From Polaromonas vacuolata (GTDB lineage Bacteria; Pseudomonadota; Gammaproteobacteria; Burkholderiales; Burkholderiaceae_C), in NCBI RefSeq assembly GCF_012584515.1, contig NZ_CP051461.1, forward strand, positions 3,033,501-3,097,500: 64,000 bases of DNA, read 5' to 3'. A program made the translations under genes and the position numbers. Every line of letters starts with the position of its first letter. Positions within the stretch are counted from its first letter, which is position 1. Under the pieces are notes generated by a model, which saw nothing but the letters and a program-made list of their open reading frames with translations, ran no database searches and was not told the DNA's origin. Positions 56,354 through 64,000 of this stretch are shown here, piece by piece.

Positions 56354-58225
56354 TCACTCTGCGCCTTGTTCGAGTTCTTGTTCTGCGCTTTGCTGCAACA
56401 GCCACATCCTGGCGTATTTTTGGTTTAGCGCCAGCAACTGGTAATGCGTGCCGCGCTCAACAATGCAGCCAACTTCCATGACCAAAATTTCATGCGCATC
56501 GACCACCGTCGACAGTCGGTGGGCGATGACCAGAGTGGTCTTGTTTTGCGCCGTGGTGCGTAGTTCGGCCTGTATGGCGCGTTCATTGGCTGAGTCCAGC
56601 GCCGAGGTAGCCTCATCAAAAATCACCACTGGCGGATTTTTCAGCAAGGTGCGGGCAATTGCAACGCGCTGTTTTTCGCCGCCCGAGAGTTTTAATCCGC
56701 GCTCACCGACCATGGTCTCGTAGCCGCGCGGTGTAGAGGCGATAAAGTCATGAATGCGTGCCGCTCTGGCGGCAGATATAACCTGCTCACGACTGGCGCC
56801 GGTCTGACCGTAAGCGATGTTGTATTCCACCGTATCGTTAAACAAAACCGTATCTTGCGGCACTATGCCTATGGCTTGGCGCACGCTCGATTGAGTCACT
56901 TGCTTGATGTCCTGTCCGGCAATCGTGATGCGGCCTTGCTGTACGTCGTAGAAGCGATAAAGCAAGCGCGCCAAGGTCGATTTGCCAGCGCCCGATGAGC
57001 CCACCACCGCAACCGTCTTGCCGGGCGGTATCTCAAAACTCACACCTTTAAGAATTGGCCGCGAACTCTCATAGGCAAAACTCACATTCTCAAACCGAAC
57101 CGTGGGCTCGCCGTCAATTTGCAGGGGTAGCGCACCGGGTTGATCGGCAATCTCACGCTCTTTTTCAAGCAGGTTAAACATCTTGTCCAGATCGGTCAGG
57201 CTTTGCTTGATCTCGCGGTAAATCACGCCTAAAAAACCCAACGGAATGTAGAGTTGAATCATGAAAGCGTTCACCATGACCAAGTCACCCAGCGTCATAC
57301 GCCCATCGACTACGCCCTGCGTCGCACGCCAAAGCATGGCGACCAAGCCCACCGCGATGATGAGTTGTTGGCCGGTGTTGAGCAGACTCAGCGTGGTCTG
57401 ACTTTTGACCGCAGCGCGGCGGTAGCGGTTGAGGTTTTCGTCGTAACGTTTGGCCTCAAAGTCTTCGTTATTAAAGTATTTGACGGTCTCGTAATTGAGC
57501 AGCGAGTCAATCGCGCGGCTGTGAGCCGAGGAATCTAGCTCGTTCATCTCCTTGCGAAACTTAGTGCGCCACTCGGTCACCGTCACAGTAAAGGTGACGT
57601 AGAAAGCCAGTGCAGTGAGCGTAATCCAGGCATACATGGCGTCGAACTTGACCGCCAGCAGCGTCAGCACCAGTGCGACTTCAAAGATAGTCGGAAAGAT
57701 GCTGTAGAGCGAATATGAAATCAGCGAATGCACGCCGCGCGTGCCGCGCTCAATGTCGCGCGTCATGCCGCCGGTTTGGCGCTCAAGGTGAAACCGCAAA
57801 CTCAGCGCATGCAGGTGGCGAAACACCTCTAGCGATATCTTGCGTGAAGCGCCCTCGGTGGCTTTGGCAAACACCAATTCGCGTAGTTCGCTAAACAGCG
57901 AAGTTGACAATCGCAGCAAACCATAACCCAGCAGCAAGGCCGCCGGAACGACTAGCACCGCTTGCACATTGCCAGGTTTGATGCTCATTGAGTCGACCAA
58001 ATCTTTAAGCAGCAGCGGCACGCCCACATTGCCAAGTTTGGCGGCGAGCACAAAACTCAGCGCTGCAATGACCCGCCACTTATAGTCCCAGAGATAGGGG
58101 AAAAGGCGTTTGAGCGTCTCCCAGTCGCCGCGCCCAGCAGCTGGCACTGGTGCTGCGGCAGAGCCAGTAACAATTTGGGAAGAAGTAATTTCCTGAGAAG
58201 AAGGGGTGCTTTGATAGCCGCGCAT
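56354..58225 (-). CDS. Atm1/ABCB7-like ABC exporter (half-transporter)
   Basis: 623 residues, transmembrane plus ATPase domain. Seen: about six helices from residue 45 to 340, heavy-metal/glutathione-type exporter features (RQTGGMTRDIERGTRG near 140-155), Walker A VVGSSGAGKSTLAR near 420, signature LSGGEKQRVAIARTL near 525, Walker B VVIFDEATSALDS near 545, H-loop IAHRLSTVVDA. Known relatives export glutathione persulfide-type or metal conjugates. I start at ATG 58223-58225 (AAGAG upstream); the frame is open to 58384, antisense to yciA. Starts 38 bp from yciA, which is divergent. Confidence 0.9.
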   Translation of the reverse strand: MRGYQSTPSSQEITSSQIVTGSAAAPVPAAGRGDWETLKRLFPYLWDYKWRVIAALSFVLAAKLGNVGVPLLLKDLVDSMSIKPGNVQAVLVVPAALLLGYGLLRLSTSLFSELRELVFAKATEGASRKISLEVFRHLHALSLRFHLERQTGGMTRDIERGTRGVHSLISYSLYSIFPTIFEVALVLTLLAVKFDAMYAWITLTALAFYVTFTVTVTEWRTKFRKEMNELDSSAHSRAIDSLLNYETVKYFNNEDFEAKRYDENLNRYRRAAVKSQTTLSLLNTGQQLIIAVGLVAMLWRATQGVVDGRMTLGDLVMVNAFMIQLYIPLGFLGVIYREIKQSLTDLDKMFNLLEKEREIADQPGALPLQIDGEPTVRFENVSFAYESSRPILKGVSFEIPPGKTVAVVGSSGAGKSTLARLLYRFYDVQQGRITIAGQDIKQVTQSSVRQAIGIVPQDTVLFNDTVEYNIAYGQTGASREQVISAARAARIHDFIASTPRGYETMVGERGLKLSGGEKQRVAIARTLLKNPPVVIFDEATSALDSANERAIQAELRTTAQNKTTLVIAHRLSTVVDAHEILVMEVGCIVERGTHYQLLALNQKYARMWLLQQSAEQELEQGAE

Positions 58226-58262
58226 GATAATTGCTCTTTTTAATTTCTTCGCAGATTGTCCT

Positions 58263-58706
58263 ATGTCCAACCCATTGAGTGCCGACCCCATAGCTAAACC
58301 CGCACCAGGCGCAGCCGTACCGCTTCCCACCGACAAGGAGCTAGTGCTTAAAGTCATTCCCATGCCAGCGGACTGCAACGCCAATGGCGATATTTTTGGT
58401 GGCTGGGTGATGGCTCAAGTAGATCTAGCTGGCTCTGTGATCCCGGCGCGCTACGTCGAAGGCCGCATGGCTACCGTGGCGGTGAACCAGTTCATTTTTA
58501 AGCAGCCAGTGCGGGTGGGCGACATCTTGTCGTTTTTCTCCAGCGTCACCAAAGTGGGTAATACCTCTATCACGGTGCAGGTTGAAGTCTTTGCCGAGCA
58601 CTTCAGCAAGCAGCGCCAATACGTCAAAGTCACCGAAGCGAGCTTGACGTATGTGGCCATAGACGATTTTGGCCGACCACGAAAAATCACAAAAACCGAG
58701 GACTGA
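58263..58706 (+). CDS. yciA: YciA-type acyl-CoA thioesterase
   Basis: 147 residues, hotdog fold (YciA 132). Seen: MPADCNANGDIFGGWVMAQVDLAG around 37-60, the catalytic helix region with the family's NxxGDIFGG motif and Asp near 57, and VAVNQFIFKQPVRVGD near 76-91. Hydrolyses acyl-CoA of mixed length. Start ATG 58263; the 3' end overlaps the convergent MerR gene by 20 nt. Confidence 0.88.
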   Translation: MSNPLSADPIAKPAPGAAVPLPTDKELVLKVIPMPADCNANGDIFGGWVMAQVDLAGSVIPARYVEGRMATVAVNQFIFKQPVRVGDILSFFSSVTKVGNTSITVQVEVFAEHFSKQRQYVKVTEASLTYVAIDDFGRPRKITKTED

Positions 58707-59607
58707 AATCCACGCAAGCAGCTTGCACAGCATCCATGCTGGAAAAAGTCTGAACCCCGACTGGCAAGTTCTTGAGCCGCTGCGCACCGGCGCCACCAGC
58801 CCAGATACGAGTCGGGCATTCCAAACGCTGCGCCAAGTCATGCAAGAAAGGCCGGACTTGGCGGGCAGGAAAGGAAATACTAAAAGACAGCGCCACGACA
58901 TCGGCGCCATAGTGCTTGGCCGCAGCAGCGATTTCTGCGGCCGGTGTTTGCGTGCCCAACGCAACGCAGCGGCAACCGGTTTGAGCCATTAACACCTGCA
59001 ACGACAACAAGCCAAGGTAATGCGCTTCGCCAGGCGGTGTGGTCAGCACTATGCAGGGACGATTAGGTTGCGGCTTTAAGGTCAGCAAGACCTCCCGCAA
59101 AAAGCTCGCCATGGTCTCGGTATAAAAATGTTCTTGGAAAACGGACACCAGACCAGCGCTCCAAGCTGCGCCCACCGCATTGTTCAAGGTACGCAGCGTA
59201 GTGACTACAAACACTTTCAAGCCCTGTGCCTGAAGCGCGTTTGTCAAAGTACGTTTAAGACGGCTGGTATCCGGGCTGCGGATATTGAGTAGCGCTTCAA
59301 TCACCCAAGCGTGCGCGGCTTCTTCGTTCGCATCAACCACAGGCGCGGGATGCGCTATCTCCAACGCCATCAATTCTTCAAGACTGAGCCCAACCACAGC
59401 GCTAGGGCGTAAGTTGCGTTCTAGCAAACGTTTAATGAGTTGTAAACGCGGCAAGTCTTGCGGTGCATACATGCGATCCCCATTGGCCGCACGTACGGGG
59501 CAGGGATAACCGTAGATTGCTTCCCAGCGGCGCAAGGTAGAGCGATTTAAACCGGTTTCGCGCTCAACCAATCCGATCGAAACTAGCGGCAAATGGAATG
59601 GGGTCAT
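58687..59607 (-). CDS. MerR-type regulator with CarH/LitR-like cobalamin-binding domain
   Basis: 306 residues. N-terminal MerR winged helix (LVERETGLNRSTLRRWEAIYG, residues 13-33). The second part has a four-helix bundle followed by a B12-binding Rossmann domain. Seen in it: W149 and E159-H160, i.e. the W-x9-EH motif of AdoCbl-capping in CarH, then E194-A-H196-x-x-G, matching the (D/E)-x-H-x-x-G cobalt-ligand motif, at a spacing of 36 residues from H160, near the 35 of Thermus CarH as I recall it. Such proteins repress in the dark with adenosylcobalamin and release DNA in light. Light response here is inference. Convergent with yciA; possible targets are not adjacent. Confidence 0.87.
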   Translation of the reverse strand: MTPFHLPLVSIGLVERETGLNRSTLRRWEAIYGYPCPVRAANGDRMYAPQDLPRLQLIKRLLERNLRPSAVVGLSLEELMALEIAHPAPVVDANEEAAHAWVIEALLNIRSPDTSRLKRTLTNALQAQGLKVFVVTTLRTLNNAVGAAWSAGLVSVFQEHFYTETMASFLREVLLTLKPQPNRPCIVLTTPPGEAHYLGLLSLQVLMAQTGCRCVALGTQTPAAEIAAAAKHYGADVVALSFSISFPARQVRPFLHDLAQRLECPTRIWAGGAGAQRLKNLPVGVQTFSSMDAVQAACVDFSPRFL

Positions 59608-59664
59608 GGTCGTCGAGTCAGAGATAAGTGGGCATGTAAAACATCACGAATGTTAATCATACTT

Positions 59665-59693
59665 ACTAAATACTGAATCGAAGCTCTACTCAA
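59665..59693 (-). promoter_or_regulatory. Candidate promoter of the MerR/B12 gene
   Basis: Minus-strand TTGAGT (59688-59693), 17-nt spacer, TTTAGT (59665-59670). The -35 lies in the centre of a palindrome. A start near 59658 would give a leader of about 50 nt. Confidence 0.4.
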
Positions 59694-59701
59694 GTAGAGC
59701 T
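59682..59701. promoter_or_regulatory. 20-bp palindrome, candidate operator
   Basis: AGCTCTACT-CA-AGTAGAGCT: two perfect 9-bp arms with a 2-bp centre, too tight for a good RNA hairpin but suited to a dimeric regulator. It overlaps the predicted -35 of the MerR/B12 gene, 75-94 bp before its start. Autoregulation is the simplest reading. Confidence 0.6.
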
Positions 59702-59789
59702 ATGTAACAAACCCATTATGAAAGTTCACTAAAAGTCGATGTTGCGCTAGCGGTTACGCCCGCTATTGAGCGCACGACTGGGTCAGTTA

Positions 59790-61133
59790 TTACTCAGATT
59801 TTTTCACATGCATATGCTCGACTTTTTTGTCCAGCAACACTTCCGGCTCTTGAGCCTCTATCCAAGTCTCATTATTCAAACCCGCATGCATGCGTTTGGT
59901 GTCCAAGTCGCCCGTCCATTTAGCCACTACCAGTGTTGCCACGCCGTTGCCGACCAAATTGGTCAAGGCGCGGGCTTCAGACATAAAGCGGTCAATACCC
60001 AAAATCAAGGCTAGGCCGGCAACCGGCACCGTACCAACAGCTGACAAGGTTGCGGCCAACACGATAAAGCCGCTGCCCGTAATACCTGCTGCGCCTTTAG
60101 AGGTGAGCAACAACACGGCAAGCAACGTGATTTCCTGAATCAGTGTCATGGGCGTGTTGGTGGCTTGGGCAATAAACACCGCAGCCATGGTCAGGTAGAT
60201 GGACGTGCCGTCGAGGTTAAATGAGTAACCAGTAGGAATCACCAAGCCAACCACGGTCTTGCGTGCGCCCAAGTTTTCCATCTTCTGCATCATGCGCGGC
60301 AGTACCGACTCAGACGACGAAGTGCCCAACACAATGAGCAATTCTTCTTTGATGTATTTGACAAATTTCCAAATACTAAAGCCGTGCACCCTGGCAATCA
60401 CACCCAACACACCGAAGACAAAGATCAAGCAAGTACCGTAGAAGGTAGCCATCAACATGCCCAAGGAAATCAGTGAGCCGACGCCGTATTTACCAATCGT
60501 GAAAGCCATGGCACCGAAAGCGCCGATAGGAGCGACCTTCATGATGATGCCGACAATGTCAAACAACACATGAGAAGTTTTCTCAATAAAGTCAAACACC
60601 ATAGTGCCGCGACCACCAAATTTGTGCAGCGCAAAACCAAACAAGATGGAGAACAGCAAAACCTGCAAAATCTCGCCCTTGGCAAACGCATCTACTACCG
60701 AAGTAGGAATAATGGCCAACAAGAAGTCGACTGTGCCTTGCATTTTTCCTGGCGCGGTGTAAGCGGCAATGCTTTTGACGTCTAGTGTGGTCGGGTCAAT
60801 ATTCATGCCAACGCCGGGCTTGATCACATTGACCATGACCAAACCAATGATCAAAGCCAAAGTGCTGACGATCTCAAAGTAAAGCAGCGCCAAGCCGCCG
60901 GTCTTGCCGACCTTCTTCATATCCTCCATGCCCGCAATGCCGACCACCACAGTGCAGAAAATAATCGGCGCGATGATCATCTTTATCAGCTTGATGAAAC
61001 CATCGCCTAGCGGCTTCATGTCCGCACCAATCTGCGGATAGAAATGACCTAAGAGTATGCCCACTACAACGGCGAACAGCACCTGCAGGTACAGAGATTT
61101 ATAAAATGCGGGTTTTTTTGTGGCTGTCGCCAT
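59790..61133 (-). CDS. dctA: C4-dicarboxylate/cation symporter DctA
   Basis: 447 residues (E. coli DctA 428), DAACS family, about eight helices and two re-entrant loops. Seen: N-terminal [39 protein letters not shown] near 275-293, [16 protein letters not shown] near 305-320 and the [14 protein letters not shown] segment near 352. Takes up succinate, fumarate and malate. Upstream 59608-59789 and downstream 61134-61282 have no other gene. Confidence 0.95.
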   Translation of the reverse strand: MATATKKPAFYKSLYLQVLFAVVVGILLGHFYPQIGADMKPLGDGFIKLIKMIIAPIIFCTVVVGIAGMEDMKKVGKTGGLALLYFEIVSTLALIIGLVMVNVIKPGVGMNIDPTTLDVKSIAAYTAPGKMQGTVDFLLAIIPTSVVDAFAKGEILQVLLFSILFGFALHKFGGRGTMVFDFIEKTSHVLFDIVGIIMKVAPIGAFGAMAFTIGKYGVGSLISLGMLMATFYGTCLIFVFGVLGVIARVHGFSIWKFVKYIKEELLIVLGTSSSESVLPRMMQKMENLGARKTVVGLVIPTGYSFNLDGTSIYLTMAAVFIAQATNTPMTLIQEITLLAVLLLTSKGAAGITGSGFIVLAATLSAVGTVPVAGLALILGIDRFMSEARALTNLVGNGVATLVVAKWTGDLDTKRMHAGLNNETWIEAQEPEVLLDKKVEHMHVKKSE

Positions 61134-61189
61134 GAGGAGCTACCTAGTTATATCTCTTCCGCCAAACAGATTCGGCGCTTGTTGGAGAG

Positions 61190-61218
61190 TGAATAAGAAA
61201 TTGCGCATTATGCGTCAA
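61190..61218 (-). promoter_or_regulatory. Candidate promoter of dctA
   Basis: Minus-strand TTGACG (61213-61218), 17-nt spacer, TATTCA (61190-61195). The -35 is good, the -10 weak. No clear sigma-54 site was found. Confidence 0.35.
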
Positions 61219-61282
61219 AGCCTAGGTAGTGCTTCAAATAATTTTAAGCATTACATCAAGCAAAGACTTGTCGCGCAAAAAC

Positions 61283-63130
61283 TCAAAGAAAGCCAATTGA
61301 AAGCCAAGGTACAAAGGCCACCACAATCGTGCCAATCAGTAAGGCCACCAAATAACCAACGATAGGCCCAATGCCCTCATCCGGACTGACGCGCCCAATC
61401 GCACACGCCGCGTAATAACCCACACCCAGCGGCGGCGCGAACAAACCCAGACCCATTGACAAGACCACCACCATGGCGTAATGCACATCATGAATGCCTA
61501 AAGCGCGCGCTATAGGAAACAGCAAGGGGCCGAACAACACAATGGCGGGAATGCCTTCCAGCACCGAGCCCAAAATCACAAACGCCAAAATAGACACGGC
61601 CATAAACATAGCACTGCCGCCCGGCAAACCGGCCATGGTTTGGGCCAGCAAATGCGAAAAGCCCGACTGCGTCAAACCCCAGGCCATGGCAGTAGCGGTC
61701 CCAATAATCAGCAAAATTGCACCCGAGAGCGAAGCCGTATCTAACAACATGGGATAAATACGGCGCCAATCAAACTGCCGATAAATCAACAACCCAGCGA
61801 TCACAGAGTAAGCAATACCAATCGTCGACACCTCAGTAGCCGTCGCCACGCCTTCTATCACCGCAGCGCGAATCACAAACGGCAAAGCCAGTGATGGCAG
61901 TGCAATCAGAAAAAGCTTGCCCACCAGCGGCCAAGGCGAGCGCTGCACTTGACTTAAATCCTCATGGCGATAACGAAACCAAACCACCGCGCAAAGCATC
62001 AAGCCCAGCACAACAGCGGGCAATAAGCCGCCGGTGAATAAGGCTGCAATTGAAATGCCGGTCACTGAACCTATGGTGATCAACACCAAACTAGGCGGCA
62101 CGGTTTCGGTCTGCGCGCCAGTCGCCGCCAGCAACGCAACCAACTCACCCGGTTTTGCGCCGCGCTTTTTCATCTCCGGAAAAAGCGCCGGCGCAATCGC
62201 CGCCATGTCAGCCGCTTTAGAGCCCGAAATACCCGAGACTAAATACATCGCACCTATCAGCACATAAGATAGGCCGCCGCGTACATGGCCCAGCAAACTC
62301 GCCAGAAACGCAATCATGGCCCGCGCCATGCCAGTCATCTCAATTAACAGGCCAAGAAAAACAAACAGCGGCACGGCCAGCAAAATCAAATGCGACATGC
62401 CCTCGTCCATGCGGCCGACTATCGCCGGCAAAGGTGTGCCGGTGCTCAGCGCTAAATAAGCAAAAGTCGCCAGTCCAAACGCAAACGCAATCGGTATGCC
62501 AACAAAGACGCAAGCGCCCCCTAAACCGACAAAAAAAATCAATAAATTAAGCCGACCCAAATCGGCAAACAAAGGACTGGCCAACCAAAAGACCAAAGCA
62601 ATAACTGTGACCAACACCACCGCTTGCAGCGACTGCGAAAAGTTACTCACACGCAATAGCCGCAGCGCGGCAAACACCGCCATCAGTGCAATACCCACCG
62701 GCAAAGCCGCTGCGCGCCAAAGATTGGAAATCCCCAATGAAGGCGTCGTGATGGCGCGCTCATCGGCCGCGTATTCCCAAGCCGGCCAAGCCACCATCAA
62801 AAGAAAAGACAGGCACGCGGCGACAGCGACCAGTTCCAGCAGCGCGCGTCGCTGCGGACCCGCCTTAGCGACTAAGGCCGTCATGCGCATGTGCTCGCCG
62901 CGCCGCAAGGCGACAACAGAGCCCAGCATGGCCAGCCACAAAAACATAATCGAGGCCAACTCGTCCGACCACAGCAGCGGACTATGCAACCAATAACGCG
63001 AAACGACGCCAGCGAACAGCACGCCTATGTCGGCCAGCACCAATAACGCAACAGGTATTTCAACCAATCGGCCTAGCACCGCATCGAAGCCCCTTACCCA
63101 AGCCGGACCGACCGACCCAGTCAAGCCCAT
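61283..63130 (-). CDS. TRAP transporter fused small/large permease (DctQM)
   Basis: 615 residues. N-terminal DctQ-like part (residues about 15-165) with LHSPLLWSDELASIMFLWLAMLGSV-type helices, then the DctM-like part from about 175 to the end with LLAVPLFVFLGLLIEMTGMARAM, SGISGSKAADMAAIAPALFPEM and LGSVLEGIPAIVLFGPLL. A fusion of two usually separate subunits, known in other TRAP systems. Start ATG 63128-63130; GTG 63149-63151, overlapping the dctP stop (GTGA), is an alternative. Second TRAP system of the window. Confidence 0.92.
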   Translation of the reverse strand: MGLTGSVGPAWVRGFDAVLGRLVEIPVALLVLADIGVLFAGVVSRYWLHSPLLWSDELASIMFLWLAMLGSVVALRRGEHMRMTALVAKAGPQRRALLELVAVAACLSFLLMVAWPAWEYAADERAITTPSLGISNLWRAAALPVGIALMAVFAALRLLRVSNFSQSLQAVVLVTVIALVFWLASPLFADLGRLNLLIFFVGLGGACVFVGIPIAFAFGLATFAYLALSTGTPLPAIVGRMDEGMSHLILLAVPLFVFLGLLIEMTGMARAMIAFLASLLGHVRGGLSYVLIGAMYLVSGISGSKAADMAAIAPALFPEMKKRGAKPGELVALLAATGAQTETVPPSLVLITIGSVTGISIAALFTGGLLPAVVLGLMLCAVVWFRYRHEDLSQVQRSPWPLVGKLFLIALPSLALPFVIRAAVIEGVATATEVSTIGIAYSVIAGLLIYRQFDWRRIYPMLLDTASLSGAILLIIGTATAMAWGLTQSGFSHLLAQTMAGLPGGSAMFMAVSILAFVILGSVLEGIPAIVLFGPLLFPIARALGIHDVHYAMVVVLSMGLGLFAPPLGVGYYAACAIGRVSPDEGIGPIVGYLVALLIGTIVVAFVPWLSIGFL

Positions 63131-63147
63131 CCCATGCGGTGCGCCGC

Positions 63148-64000
63148 TCACGCGAGTTTGCCGGTGTATTTCTCCAGCAGCGCCCAAGGCGCTTCACCGA
63201 ATTTTTTATTCCAGTCAGCATAAAACCCAGCGCTGCGCAGCTTGCTGCGAAACAGCGCTGCGTCAGTGTTGTTAAACAGCATGCCCTTGGCTTTAAGACT
63301 CGCTTGCAGTCCGTCATTTAAGGCCAGCACATCGGCACGCTCTAACAAGCCCGCTGCATTGACGTTGCGGGTGACGATTTCTTGTAAGTCAGGCGGTAGT
63401 TTTTCAAACGATTTTTTATTGCCTAAAAACCAAAACCCATCCCACATGTGGTTGGTCACAGAGCAGTATTTTTGTACTTCATTAAGTTTGGCGGTTGAAA
63501 TAATAGCCAGTGGATTTTCTTGCGCATCGACGACTTTGGTTTGCAGCGATGAGTAAACCTCAGCAAAATTAATCGTCGCTGGTGAGGACTCAAAAGCCTT
63601 AAACATGGAGACCCAAAACGGACTAGGCGGAATACGAATTTTCATTCCCTTGAGGTCTTCCGGCGTATTGATTGGCTTGGTGCTGGTAGTGATTTGGCGG
63701 TAACCGTTATCCCAAATTTTTTCAAACGCAAACACCGAAGACGTAGCGGAAATTTCCTTGCGCACATGGGCGCCTAAGTCACCATCCATTGCCGCCCACA
63801 CTTGGCTGTAATCTTTAAAAGCAAAACCCACGCCGCTAATTTGCGCAGCCGGCACCAAGGTGCCCAAAATCAGCGGTGAGAGGGTGAAAAAATCCATGGC
63901 GCCAGAGCGCACTTGGGACAGCATATCGGTGTCATTACCAAGCTGATTATTCGGGTAGACCTGAAAATCAATTCGGCCCTTGGACTCGGCGTTGATCTTG
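63148..64000 (-). CDS. dctP: TRAP solute-binding protein DctP (5' end beyond window)
   Basis: Open to the right edge, so at least 283 residues are visible; the signal peptide and first residues are outside. Seen: ESKGRIDFQVYPNNQLGND at the visible N-side, MLSQVRSGAMDFFTLSPL, KPINTPEDLKGMKIRIPPS near the middle and the NFAEVYSSLQTKVVDAQENP segment with the family pattern, and the C-terminal WALLEKYTGKLA. Upstream of the fused QM gene in one operon. Ligand unknown. Confidence 0.92.
   Translation of the reverse strand, partial: KINAESKGRIDFQVYPNNQLGNDTDMLSQVRSGAMDFFTLSPLILGTLVPAAQISGVGFAFKDYSQVWAAMDGDLGAHVRKEISATSSVFAFEKIWDNGYRQITTSTKPINTPEDLKGMKIRIPPSPFWVSMFKAFESSPATINFAEVYSSLQTKVVDAQENPLAIISTAKLNEVQKYCSVTNHMWDGFWFLGNKKSFEKLPPDLQEIVTRNVNAAGLLERADVLALNDGLQASLKAKGMLFNNTDAALFRSKLRSAGFYADWNKKFGEAPWALLEKYTGKLA

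Noticed and set aside
58226..58384. N-terminal extension of the Atm1-like exporter by 53 residues
   Set aside because: It would overlap yciA in antisense, and the added residues are low complexity; the ATG at 58225 has a fair ribosome site.

Overview
The window is a gene-dense stretch of a betaproteobacterial chromosome, most likely order Burkholderiales, family Comamonadaceae. The evidence is the gene order and protein style: a complete dcw cluster ending in lpxC, the dapF-DUF484-xerC and pyrC-DUF3025 pairs, a DksA with a cysteine-poor finger beside a CobW-type GTPase, a Bug-family binding protein and several TRAP transporters. This is family-level recognition from memory, not a search. I see no prophage, insertion sequence, CRISPR array or tRNA. 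The one structural RNA gene is rnpB.

Layout. 1-6.7 kb: the 5' part of rodA (minus), then a plus-strand run of yqiA-like esterase, an RNase II-type exonuclease, a TonB-domain protein, aroE, mtgA and ruvC. 6.8-25.6 kb: one long minus-strand division and cell-wall operon, mraZ-rsmH-ftsL-ftsI-murE-murF-mraY-murD-ftsW-murG-murC-ddlB-ftsQ-ftsA-ftsZ-lpxC, plus a tiny membrane protein gene after lpxC. Most neighbours overlap by about 4 nt. Just upstream of mraZ are four GTG-core repeats at an exact 10-bp period, which I read as the MraZ operator. 25.9-31.5 kb (minus): a two-module TPR/STAS-like protein, an N-terminally extended DksA, a His-rich COG0523 GTPase and an RlmI-like methyltransferase. 31.7-38 kb: a 7TM sensor with a degenerate GGDEF domain, xerC, a DUF484 gene, dapF, a CMD-family protein and a Bug-family binding protein. 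38-45.4 kb (mostly plus): a Nudix/metallo-beta-lactamase fusion, a polar amino-acid ABC binding protein and permease with no ATPase gene, rnpB (minus), an FAD oxidoreductase with a flavin reductase, and a ProQ/FinO protein. 45.6-48.6 kb: a TRAP dctPQM operon. 48.6-64 kb (mostly minus): htpX, DUF3025-pyrC, a gltIJKL-type ABC transporter with an upstream LysR gene, an Atm1-like ABC exporter divergent from a YciA-type thioesterase, a MerR/B12-binding regulator, dctA, and a second TRAP system with a fused QM permease whose dctP runs off the right edge.

How the genes work together. The dcw genes make lipid II from UDP-MurNAc, move it through FtsW and FtsI at the septum, and build the FtsZ ring; MurE has the DNPR motif of meso-diaminopimelate enzymes, and dapF in the same window makes meso-DAP. 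RodA and MtgA add wall synthesis, and LpxC starts lipid A. The right half is rich in uptake systems for organic acids and acidic amino acids (two TRAP systems, DctA, a TTT-type binding protein, GltIJKL), which suggests a heterotroph living on small carboxylates.

Points most worth a second look: (a) a roughly 140-residue acidic, low-complexity insertion in MurD; (b) a MerR regulator with the W-x9-EH and E-x-H-x-x-G signatures of CarH/LitR B12 photoreceptors, with a 20-bp palindrome over its predicted -35; (c) the four-box MraZ operator; (d) an apparently internally duplicated TPR+STAS protein in the dksA operon; (e) a DksA with a 200-residue Lys/Ala/Pro-rich N-terminal extension and a zinc-free finger pattern. 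None of these is shown to be a new system; they are leads from reading the sequence.
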